Assembly: GCA_008711295.1 (NCBI GenBank)
Contig: VUYV01000016.1
Span: 3,638,101 to 3,702,100 of the forward strand
Direction: 5' to 3'
DNA from: Anarhynchus alexandrinus
Taxonomy: Eukaryota; Chordata; Aves; Charadriiformes; Charadriidae
Length of the DNA stretch: 64,000 bases
The notes below the pieces were generated by a model. It saw nothing but the letters and a program-made list of their open reading frames with translations. It made no database searches and had not been told where the DNA came from. Below, one piece after another: positions 43,101 to 55,100 of this stretch. A program made the position numbers and the translations under genes. Position 1 is the stretch's first letter. Each line of letters begins with the position of its first letter.

Positions 43101-46100
43101 ACGTCTCCATACCCATAGCATGCTGATCTTTACTTCGTACTTGATTTAAAAACCAGTGTAGTGCATCATCGTAACATTCAGAATCTTCTACTAAGCAGTG
43201 CCACAGTATGTCCACTTGCTCTAAACTCAACCCTAGAATTTGGGAAGTATTTTTAACTACTCCTTTATAACGTCAAATATATAGCAATATGCTAAAAAAC
43301 CCAAGAATACATGCAGAAAAATCAAAATAGTTTTTGTTATACTTTTCCCTTTTAGCCCTGGCAATCAGCTAGTTTTCGGTCATTAGCGCTGTCAGTTGTC
43401 ACTAAACCAATGAGTAGCGTGGGCTGACCTGAGATCTCGTACCAAACAGCAGGTTGTTTCTCAGTTCATAAGGAATTATTGGGCACAACCTAGAGTCCAC
43501 TTTTGAGCTGGGTTTTGAGACTGTGGCTGAAAATAGTGTGTCTCCAACTATTTCGCTGTTACTCCTTTCAAGAAAACTGTAGGTTTATTTTCTTAGTTGG
43601 CATCTTAGTTGGCTCCGAGGGCTGGAGCACCTCTTCTATGTGGAGAGGCTGAAAGAGTTGGGGCTGTTCAACCTGGAGAAGAGAAGGCTCTAGGGAGATC
43701 TTGTTGCAGCCTTCCAGTACCTAAAGGGGGCCTACAGGAGAGCTGGGGAAGGACTTTTTACTCAGGCATGTAATGATAGGACGAGCGGGAACGGCTTTAA
43801 ACTGGAAGAGGGCAGGTTTAGATTAAACATTAGGAAGAAGTTTTTCCCTTTGAGGGTGGTAAGGCACTGGAACAGGATGCCCAGAGAGCTAGACGTGGCC
43901 TTGGGCAACCTGGTCTAGTGGGAGGTGTCCCTGTCTATGGCAGGGGGGTTGGAACTCGATGATTTTCAAGGTCCTTTCCAACCTAAACCATTCTATGATT
44001 CTATGATATAAACATCTGCGATCCAAACAAATTTCTTTAAAAAGAATTGTGGCTATCCTATCAACAATTGTGAATACAGTGTCACAAGTTTTTTTTTCTC
44101 TTGGCTACAGATATTCTCATTCCTTCCTGTACTCTAATGACCAGAACAACAAGCCATGCACTGTACACCAAATTTGACTACCTATAATGAGACTACCCAA
44201 ATGACTCCTCCCTTCAGTCATTTTAACAAATGACCTCAATATACAGTCAACTGAAAGTCTGTATAGAGCTGATGCTGAGACAACACTGAAGGCTATTAGT
44301 TTACAAGGGCTTAAGAAGAGAGCAGCCAAAACAATTTATGGAAGGGAAAGACACCAAAACCACAGAAAATTGTGATTAACTTCGAATTCCATCAGCCACA
44401 TCAAAAGATTTCTATTTTTAACCTTTTAGAGTGAAAAGATTTCAGCCTCTGTACAGATCAACCATCAAACAGAATACCACTTTTGCAAAAGACCCTACAG
44501 GGAATGTAAACCAATTTCTGACAGTATTAAAATATAAAGAAGTATTCCTGTTTGGTATCACAACTTATTTACAGCGTACTCCAGTAAAAGATCTCTGGGA
44601 ACATTATGGACACGAACCAAAACCCACAAATACAGAATATATTATCTTCATTTCAGTAATTACTACAATCCTAATATCTACAGAAACTGAAGCACAGAGA
44701 ATGTAACAATTTGCTCTCACAGAACTGCAATAGAATCTAAACTCCAATGTTGGTTCTGTGCTTTTGTCAAAAAATCTTCCTTCTTTTGAAACAGTATCAG
44801 AGATTATTTAAAACTGTATCTGTTTAAAATATATTTATTTAAACTGACATTGATAATTAAGAACTACATGAGCCTTACTATGAGGTGCTTCTCTGATAAG
44901 GTAACCTCAAATACTTACGGAAATGATCTGGTGATCCTAGAGTTGAAAATACACAAGTCAGGAATTGAAGACGAACCTGAACTTCTGCACTGTGGCTGTA
45001 TCTAAAATTTAAATTTGTATAAAAAACGAAGTTTATTTGTTTATTGTCATAACTTTTTTCCCCACTCACACATGTGCCTCTTAATAAATAATTCTTTTCT
45101 TACAAGTTTATTTTTGAACTTCTATTTCAGTATATAGTTTATAGTCCCGTGATACACATTACAGAACCACACCAAACAAGTGGAACGACACACTAGTCTT
45201 TACTAGATAAGGTACTTTTTTGTTGTTTGGGGGGGGGGGGGGGGGTGTAAGTGGGGTTTTTTGGCATATAGTCCAATTCAAGTGCACCATTTTGTCATTA
45301 CCACCTTGCAAGATCTGACCTTAATTTTTTCCCTAACTTGTAAAATGCTGATATTTCTAGTCTGAATTTCTCATTCCAGCTGATGCATACTTTCAATAAA
45401 AATATTTTCATAACTTACATGAAAATATTAACTTTATTTCTATTTATAATGTAGAAGCTTAACAGTCAAAGGAGCAGAACAACGTACCATTTCGCCTGAA
45501 TTTGAAGCATGTCATCCCACTTTCAGACAGCTTTTGAAGTAATTTCTCACAAGAGCAATATCCAATATAACGGTGTATGATGAAATAAAAATTTGACCCA
45601 TAAATAGCAACATTTTTCAATTGTGGATGCCCACATTTACATACTGACTTTGACATCTGTCAAAACCTCAATAGTCTATTCCTCTGGGATTGGGAAGCTA
45701 GAAATTGTATTACTTGTGTATATACACCTAATTTTATGACATGAAATCACTTTAAACTGATTTGAATATATAAAATCATCACGTTTTATTTGTAAACAAA
45801 TATTCAACATAATGTCTAACAAAAATGACAGGAGAATAGTTGCATGGGTCTTTCTGAGGAAAAGGAAGCTATTTAAGATTTTATTGTTTTTACAGACCTT
45901 TGTCTCCCTAAGCATGTAATGTCCCTATAGAAAGTATTTACTTAGAAAAACACATCAGAAGCGCCAGAAGCAAAGCAGAAAAGAAACATTTGAAAACATA
46001 AAACATCACTCAAAGTCAGTTGTGTACTTACAATGCATGTTTATGTCGTCCTTCCCTGACTGCCTGAATGTAGTGTACCAAATTATCAAAGAAAAGTTTC

Positions 46101-49100
46101 ATCATATTAAGTTCCTTTTCTGCCCACCTGTGTCAATTGAAAGGGCAAAAAGTATTACGGTTTGCTTAAAAAGATCAGAAAAGCTACAGAAACTAGAAAC
46201 CTATTATAGGAAAATTGAGTACACATAAAACCAAAGTAAACATTCAATTTTCCATCTACCATGAATTCAGGAGTATTTTCCAGTACTCTCTTCTTCCTTG
46301 TCATCCATAAGGCTCCACAATGTTGTTATTTTCAGGCATAGGACTGACAGAACCTTTTGAGAACCTTTTCCTAAAGGCCCTAATTCAGAAAAAGTCTAAG
46401 CCAAAACTCAGAACTGGGCGTATATTTAGATGTCACATCAAAAAGGCAAAGAAAAATTGCTGATAATCACTGTAATCTTTCCCAGAAGTTCCAGTAGCCA
46501 GTTCTCTATAGTTAGATCAGCTAGTTATATAGTTTGTTATAATACAGAATGCTATACTATATAACTTCACATTTCAAAGGTTTTCTTACAAACCAAATTT
46601 TTTTTTACTGAGAAGCATTTGATATACAATCAGAACAGAACGACGTAACATCAAGTTATTGCAACCATTTAAAATAAACTATTACTGGAGGTCTAGTACT
46701 CTCTGCAAGTCCTTTGGGACTTAAAGGAGGGCGTTAAAAAACAGAAAAGGTAAATCAGTCTTCACTTCAGTTATGACAGTAGTGTGTATTATGAAAAAAT
46801 CTAGACCTGAGTGATTAGACAGGCTCATACAACTGGGCCAGACAACAGACAGGTGATAACCTTAGGTCATTATTAATTTGGACCACACTATAGGAGCAAG
46901 CCTTGCAGCAGTCCCCTAAATGTCACCACTTCTCTTAGTTTAGTCTGTTTGGGAACAGGGGGCTACTTACATTGTTATCCAGTGCGTATCATAACTGCTC
47001 CCAAATTGTTGAAACGTACCAAATAGCTTTGGAAGAAGACGAAGTGAAACTACTACTGATCTAAAGGAGAAAGAAATGATGACAATATATGATTGCTACA
47101 AAATTAAAACAGGCAATTTTAAAACTACTTTGAGAAGCTCAGTTTCAGTGAGCAAACAGGTTAAATATCTGTGTGAAGTTTACCATCATGTCAGCCAATT
47201 AGTATTCCGAATCTGAACTACACATACTTCAAATTCTTTAAATGTAATACCTTGGACACACAGCTGTTGGACAAGTGTAAAAAAAAAAAACAGTATACAT
47301 TTTTCTTACTAAAATTGTTTGAATTTCGAATGAGAACTTCTCATTTTTGAATTTCATAATACTTAGCTTTTGAAATTTCTGCAAAATGAGTATGTTTTTT
47401 CTACAAACAGATGACACAGCAGAAATAAATCTGCCTCAAACACAAAAGACAAGTAGGTGTGTATTGTAAAACAACTATCTAGAAAACTCAAGAAGTGCAT
47501 AAACTGCAAATAACTGAACTTTCATATCAGTGATAAGTATCTTCACATTTCTTTTATTAATTAGTGTCTCAGTATACTTGTAACTCATCTCACAAATACA
47601 GTTCTTAACAAAAAGGTAACATAACACCGCAGGTTATGTCAAGCAGTTGATTGGTTGCATCAACAAAATAAATTCTGCTTTTGCCAGTCTTCAAACTGTA
47701 CCATCGCACAGCTTTGGTATTAAAGCAAGTTATCTGAGGTCAAGGTATTACGTCTACCTCCAGCTGCTTCTTCACAGAAATTAAGACCCTGCAGCAGACT
47801 TGGTGGAAGAGAAAGCGTCTGTTCCTCAGCCACTTGCATATAAAATCTTAATATTCAGTTCAAAATGCTTATACTAAGGCACCTGACCTTGCACTCAATT
47901 GACTAAGATGTGGACCCGATTTTACCAACTGGTAAGAAGGCAGTAACCTCTGGCAGAAAGGAGAACAGACAAATACAACAAGATGAGAAATTCAGAATAC
48001 TGATAGAATCGAAAAATGGAACATCAGATACATCCATAACACCTTGAAAACTAATTTTATACTTTCGCTTTTGTCTGGTTTAACTTGTGTTCCTGTAAAG
48101 TTAAATAATTGTTATAGTCAACTTGGATTTCCTATACGTTGCAAAAATAGATAAATGTAAAAACACATAATTTATGATTTAAGTTACCTGTTGTTTGCTA
48201 AATTTTCTAAGCAGCCTTCAATAAATCTCATTCGAATTTGTCTGTCAGTGAACCAGCACACTAAAGAACAGAGCAGCTTCTCTGCTTCATTTATTAACCC
48301 TTCAGAGAGATGAATCTACAGCAAGTAGAAAGAAAGGTCACTGAATAGTATATATTTATTTTCTTTTAAAAAATATTATTTTCTGGTATTCAACTTACTG
48401 CATCTTCATCCTGGACCAGATCCCACAAAAGGGTATTTCCTTTCTTACAAACATTATCCAAATTAATGTCCGTCACCGCATTGCTATTATATTGATGTTT
48501 ATGAACTGCTGGTCCTGAACAAAATATAAAGACCATTATAAATAATAATAAATATTTGAATAAATAGAAGGAACTATCTAATCTGAACATTATTTTCTAA
48601 GTGCATGAACAACAACATGCTTTATTTGTAAACTTGGCTATTTTAAAGCGCATACCACAATAGTGTAATTGCAGCCTTTTTCCACATATGGGTTCTTAAA
48701 AGAAGACAAAACATTATGACCATACAAGAAGTCCACAGGACAGTTAAGCCAATATTTACACTGTTTTTGGCTAATGGCAAGGTGCAATTCAAACAGCACT
48801 TAAGAATTGCAGATCCAGGTGCCATTCCTTTTTAATTTAACTGGATTTAATTCACAGTATAATTAAAATATTTCTTAAGTCTTTCTGTAGTGTTGCGGTC
48901 CAAAGGGTGGTATCTTGATAACTACCGTGGTTGGAAAGCAAGAAAGAAGCACATTTCAATAAATTCCTCTCATACTGCACGATCTCCTATACCTAACTAA
49001 AAAAAAAAAGAAAAAACAAACACCATTTTTTAGATACGATAGAGTATCAAAGTGCATGATTTTAGAAAATCATCATGTTTTCATAAACACTGATAGACAT

Positions 49101-52100
49101 TTTTTTTCTTCTGTGTGGTCACAGCTGGCATCATTCATTTATCTACTATTTGATACTATTTTCATGTAACAGCAAAGTCAAGTAGAAAATTTAGATTGTG
49201 TGTAGAACATTGTAATTATTTGCACATGCAAAACTAGGGGTGTAAAAAATAATTTGCACTGAAGACCCCATGCTCAAACAATAATTTGGATCTTCAGTGA
49301 TGTGTAATATCTATGGAAAATATTGAAAAAATATGCTGATTTACAGCATGTTTTAACTACAAAGTTTAGTAGTTTATTCAACTCTGTAGTGTACAAAATA
49401 AATCCTTCCCAATTTTCAATGTCAGGCTGAAATTATAATTCACTTCCACACAACAAGAAATGTTAAGCCTAAAGAAAAAAAAAAAGAGACTTCTTATTCA
49501 ACTGTGTTTCAGGAAAAGATATGTACTGGTTTTACTGTCTGCTGGAAGATAGCAAACTTGGTTCTGTCAGACCAGTGAAGAAAAAAGTCAAACCTTCACT
49601 AACCATACCCTCCATTATATTTGAAAGAAGGATAAAGCAGAAAATAAAGCTGCCACAATAGCATATGGAAAGATGATATAATTCTTGAGAAGTGTTTTAG
49701 TAGCATCTTAAATTGCACCCTGAAGTAAACTAGAAGATTTGGCAATGTAAGATGAAATAGCATAAAATGCCTTTTAAGGCAAGCTCACTAAGATATCAAG
49801 TTATATTTTAATTCATTTTTCCAAAATTATCCTCTGTACAGCCCATTATGGTTAATTCATTTAAGATGACAAACGTACAGAATCACAATAAGATCCACCC
49901 ACCAGAAGAAAAATTGGATAAAGTTTCAGAGAGAAAAAAACAATAATCTTGCACTTCGGTACCACATTTCTCTTTACTGTAATAACTGACCAGAAAAAAA
50001 TCCACATTTGCTGGGCTCTTTAGTGCCTTTATTTGTTTTAACTTGCATTAAAAGCTCCAGCAGAAATGGGGGAAAAAAAATTTTAAAAAGATAAACACAG
50101 CTACATCTAATGTGATACAAAAATTAATCTCTTGGAAAAACACTAAAATCTCAGTAGTCACCATGATTTCTTTGAGCAATTACACATGTATGGTTAAAAT
50201 AATTTGATTATTTTAATTACTGGAGACTAATTCAAAATGACAGCAAATTGAATACAACGTTTTTCTCTTTTTTTGTTTTCTTTTTATCGCTCTTACCTTG
50301 ACTAAGATGTTCATGATAGATGGAGGCAAGGTTAGGAAGGTGCTGCTGAAGATGAGATGTTAGCTCAGCATGTGAATTAATCTGTACAAGCTCTTCTTCA
50401 CAGCCAGACTCTTCCCCATCAAAATCAGCCATATTTTTCTCTGATTTTGCACTGACTTGAGAACTACTGCAACTGACATCATCTGCACTTAGCATATCAT
50501 CAACCATATGCCTGTAAAAGAAGAATATTAGAATGGACAATATCAAAGAGAACATTGTTTATAGCAGACTAGAAGTGCGTATACATCTCCCCTAAAGCTA
50601 AAGTCAGGATGAATCATCTGTCTGAACAGCAGACCTTCATATGAATTTGAAAAAAGAATTAGAGATAAATTGAAGGTCTCGCTATCGTGATGATTGTGTT
50701 GACTTCTTTAATGTTAAGTAAATATACCATTTTCTGAAACAATTTTAACATTTTGTTATTCAGTACAAAAACTTTACAAAAAACTTTAATCGGATGTTAA
50801 CAAAACAGATTACTGTGTAACTATCTGTGATAACTATCTTCTCTGTTAGACAAAATTATCCTGAACTATAGCAGTATGTCCACATAAATTTCTGCCCAAA
50901 CCCAAGTATTTCACTACCGCTTTTATTTCTGTTATAGAAGGAATCACAAAAAATGTCAAGCTACCTACCCGTCATGGTGATGGTGGTGGTGGTGGTGGTG
51001 GTGGTGATGCTGTGGCCCAATGAACTGCCTACAATTAAATAATTCATTTCCAATAGTTTCCCCAAGGAAGTCCCCTGTGTGAGTTATACAAGAATCTTGA
51101 GACCCTTGTGAAATGTGAGCAGTGCTCATTTCCCCTGTCATATCATGCTCTGCATCCTCAGCATGAGAACAAGCATCTAGCATTCTAATTCGATTATCCA
51201 CCGGTGTCACAGAGTCAGTGTTAAAAACATGGTCCTTTCCTGCCCCATTATTTGCACCACTCCTCTCCGACGCCCCTTGTGAATCTCCCAGACAAATGCC
51301 TGTTTGTGATTCCAGTTTCCTGCTTCGTAGATCTGTGCTCCTACTGCTTTTCTGAGGATTATGACTCCTATCTTCTTCCTCTTCATCCTCCTCCTCTTTG
51401 AGAGCTTCAATATCTGCAATGTCTTCAGACTGCACCTCGCTGCCAGGGCTTCCAGCAGACTGGCTTGCGTGACTGGAGTTGGCCTCATTACTGGATCCAT
51501 CACTGTGGCCACTGCTACTACCAGGACCACTACTGCCATCCTCACCACTGTTGGCTGTCTCATCAGAGCTTCCTTGCATGGATTCCTGAAATTATTGTTA
51601 TTTTTTTTAAGGTTGATGGAAAAATAAAAACACCACTGCAAATACATAATCAACATTGTCATCATTCAAACACCATTCTTCGTGTATGAGGAAATGTGTC
51701 AAATCTACAAGTTTTCATTCATTCTTTCTCAATTTGGTTCCCAATGACAAAACGCTCTGAGCAAGATTCAGATTCAGTAATTTAATTTTTGCATTACCTT
51801 ACTCATAACAAAGTACATGTGCAGGCTTTGCACATACACAGAGTGACAGTGTGACACACAAACAATATGCCATGCATTCCCTTACTAAGAGATTAATCTT
51901 ACTGAAATATAATTTAAATGCAGGAGTCCATTTGTTTGAGGTGTTTTCTTGGAGGACACTTGTTCATAGGCAAGGTACAATATATTCTATGTGAACTGCA
52001 CAGAACATAAGCAAAGATTCTAGCTATCCACTATCCTGCTGCAGGGAAGCATACGTGCTATATACCTGTTCAGGTTCTGAAGCGATTACAGAAAAAAAAA

Positions 52101-55100
52101 AAAATTCTGATAGCTAATAATAGGCAACTCAGTAACAAAATTCACAGATTAAGATTTTCACTCTTACCTCTGTATCTGAAAGTCGCTGCTGTACATGTTT
52201 TGTTCTGTTAATAAGCTGTTCCTCCATTTCAATATCACTGCCTCCACTCTGATGGGTGTCACTGTTGTCACTACTTTGAGGACTTGCTGCTGGCGACCCT
52301 AGTTCAAAACCACATTTCCCAGTTACTTTGTGATATTTATCAACTGGAATGTAACAGCATTACATAAATCTGCCTCAAATGTTGAAATCAACAGCATTCT
52401 TCCTGCAAACAGTTGAACAAGGACATAACTCAAACAATTCATGTACCTAAACACTTAAAATTCTTTTTAGAACACTGAGCATTTTACGACAAAATTCTGT
52501 CTCTTCTTGCCAGTATATAGCACAGATATATGAATTTCCTAGATTCTACATAACTTTCATTTGACTTCTCATAAAAAAGCATAATTTAAACTTTTACTAG
52601 TTCTTCTGTTCAAATTCGATAGCTGTAGAAAAACACTGTAGTATCAAACATATCAGATTGTGGTGTACTTCTAAAACTATACTTACAAGGTGAAGGGGCT
52701 GCTCTTCTGAGCTCCTCTTCTTCTGAAGGAAAAAAGCAGGATGGAAAAATAAGTGACTAAAAATCTTTTTGTCAGCATATAGTTGTCCATGATTCATAAA
52801 AATCAGCAGTAGGAAAAGAAACGGAAACTACAGTAAAATGGCGTGGCACCACCTTTAGTAATGACTGTGGGGAAATACACAGTCAAGCAAAAAAAAAACA
52901 AACCCCAGAAATAGCATGTGATATCAAAAACTAGGTAAAAATCAGAAAAATTTTTGTAAGATTTCATGTAGCTATGTCAGTTACAGATGTTCAGCAGAAA
53001 AAAAATTAGTTAACTGATGAGTTATGGACCATCCTCTGAATTAAAAAAAAGAAAAAAAAAAAGAAAATACATACTACTTTAGATATACAAACAGAATTGA
53101 TCTGAAATAGAAAGCTTTCCAAATGTGCTCAGAAAGTTTTAATGCTTTCGCCTTTATCCTCAACTTCTGCTTGAAAAATATGCCAACGTGACACTTTTTA
53201 AAAACAGTTCAAGTAAAAAGTTCTATACATCCTTTTTGTCCAAAGTCAACAAGGAGACTATGAAAATTAAAAAAATTAGCTACCAGATCTATTGGAAAAA
53301 CACATACCTTTTTTGTTTCCCATGGGTAGATTGGTACTCAGTAAAGATGCAAAAGAGCTTTGTTTTGACAGCTGAGCCTTAGCTGCTAGTGCATTATTCC
53401 ACAGTGCTTTTATAAGCATTGATGCCAGATACAAGGTCTATAAACAAAACGAGATAACAGTGCCATTAAGAGGCAGCAGGTTTTGTATGCAAAGATCCAC
53501 TGTTAATCTTTCAATATGCCAATACTACAGTTCACCAAAATGAACTAATCAAAATAAATGAATGCACAAAGTAATGTTGTGCGAAACACTTTTTAGCTTC
53601 AGACATGAAGTTAAAAATCTTCTATCAGTCTTCAAAAATCTCTGAAAAAGATTATAATTCAAAAGCCAGAAAAGGCCTACTGGAAGACACATGACTTTAC
53701 TCTTACAGTCTCCTCTCTTACACATCAGTGGATATCTCTTTTACATGCATTCCTTTAGAAGACAAATCCATAATGCTTGTTTAATACATAACATAATTTC
53801 TTTTCTCATTACAGTGATGTTGTTCACCTTGTCTTTACCTGTTCAGTGTGAGCACTTGGATGAAGAGTTGAGACTAGATTAAGAAGATGTCTAAGTGGGA
53901 CAGGGTCCAAGTTTTTGATCAAAGAAGGAAACAAGTCATGTATGTAACGACTGCAATGCTTTAGCTACAAAATACAAACAAACAGAGAAGATAAGAGGAA
54001 CAGCAAAATAAACTTTTTTTAAAAGTTCAAAGACTCATAAAATTGCAGCAATTAAACAACATCTTTGCACAAATTCTCAGGAAACACTTGTTCAATAATT
54101 CCAAACTACATCAGACTTGCAATTTTGACTAAACTTTATCTTTACATTGTAAAGCATGTAAAGTTTAGCGAAATCAAATGTTACAACATCTTCCTTAGTT
54201 CTAGTTGTAAGAGATTTGGTGAAAAGAAGAACTGGAAGTTTATTTTGCGTTTTAACTTAAATATAACTACTAAAATATTAGTGTATGTGCTAAAACCCAA
54301 GGAAAATAATATTTGCAATGATTACCTTATTAGCAGTGGTAAATACAAATAAAGACATTACAGACTAATGAGACACTGAGAGAACAGACTGTGTGAGGTT
54401 TATTTATAATTCTTTTGTCTTTACAGTAATGGATGTCAAATGTATTTATTTATTTATTAAATGGATGACAGTGTATTTAGCTAGCTACTCTATCTACACA
54501 TTAAAGTGACAATGCACCTATATGTTTCCTCTTTGGTTACATGCTGCTTTTCATAGTCACTCAAAGGGTTTCATTATGTTTGTAAGGATGTTGATATTAA
54601 AAAATTAAAATAATGGTTACAGGAAGTATCTCGAAAAAACATTCTTAATGTTGGTTACCACATATGCACCTCAGAAGGGGTTTTTTCATTCTTTATTTTA
54701 TTTTGCCTTCCTGGCATATAAAATAGCCGTGTCAGCATTTTATGGGTTACACGCCATCTTTCACAGGAGTCAAACTGGAATGAAATTATGGGGGTTCTAT
54801 ACAAGGATGCATTTAAACATCTTCAGATGTTTACTTCAACTCGGAGAAGATAAATTTTTGTCAAAAAATTAGTTTAATAAGTGGAAAATATATTCTTATA
54901 GTCTATAGGTGTCTCCCTTTTAAACAATGTTAGAGGTTTAAACCCTTTACAGGAAGTAATCAGGACATACTTAATTCTAATATAAACATATATATTTTGA
55001 AAATGTCAATATGTCAAAATGAACACGTGAACTGTAAAAGAATTATCATAGTTAGGAAATTTTTATATTAAGTTCTTAAAGTAGTGTAAAAGATAGAAAA

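Noticed and set aside
50974..51009. His12 as a cloning-tag or vector artefact.
   Set aside because: It lies inside a natural exon with mixed CAC/CAT codons, flanked by USP34 sequence and a normal donor.
51207..51689. Several open frames in other frames over exon 7.
   Set aside because: They are shadows of the biased Ser/Gly/Glu/His codons of the real exon.
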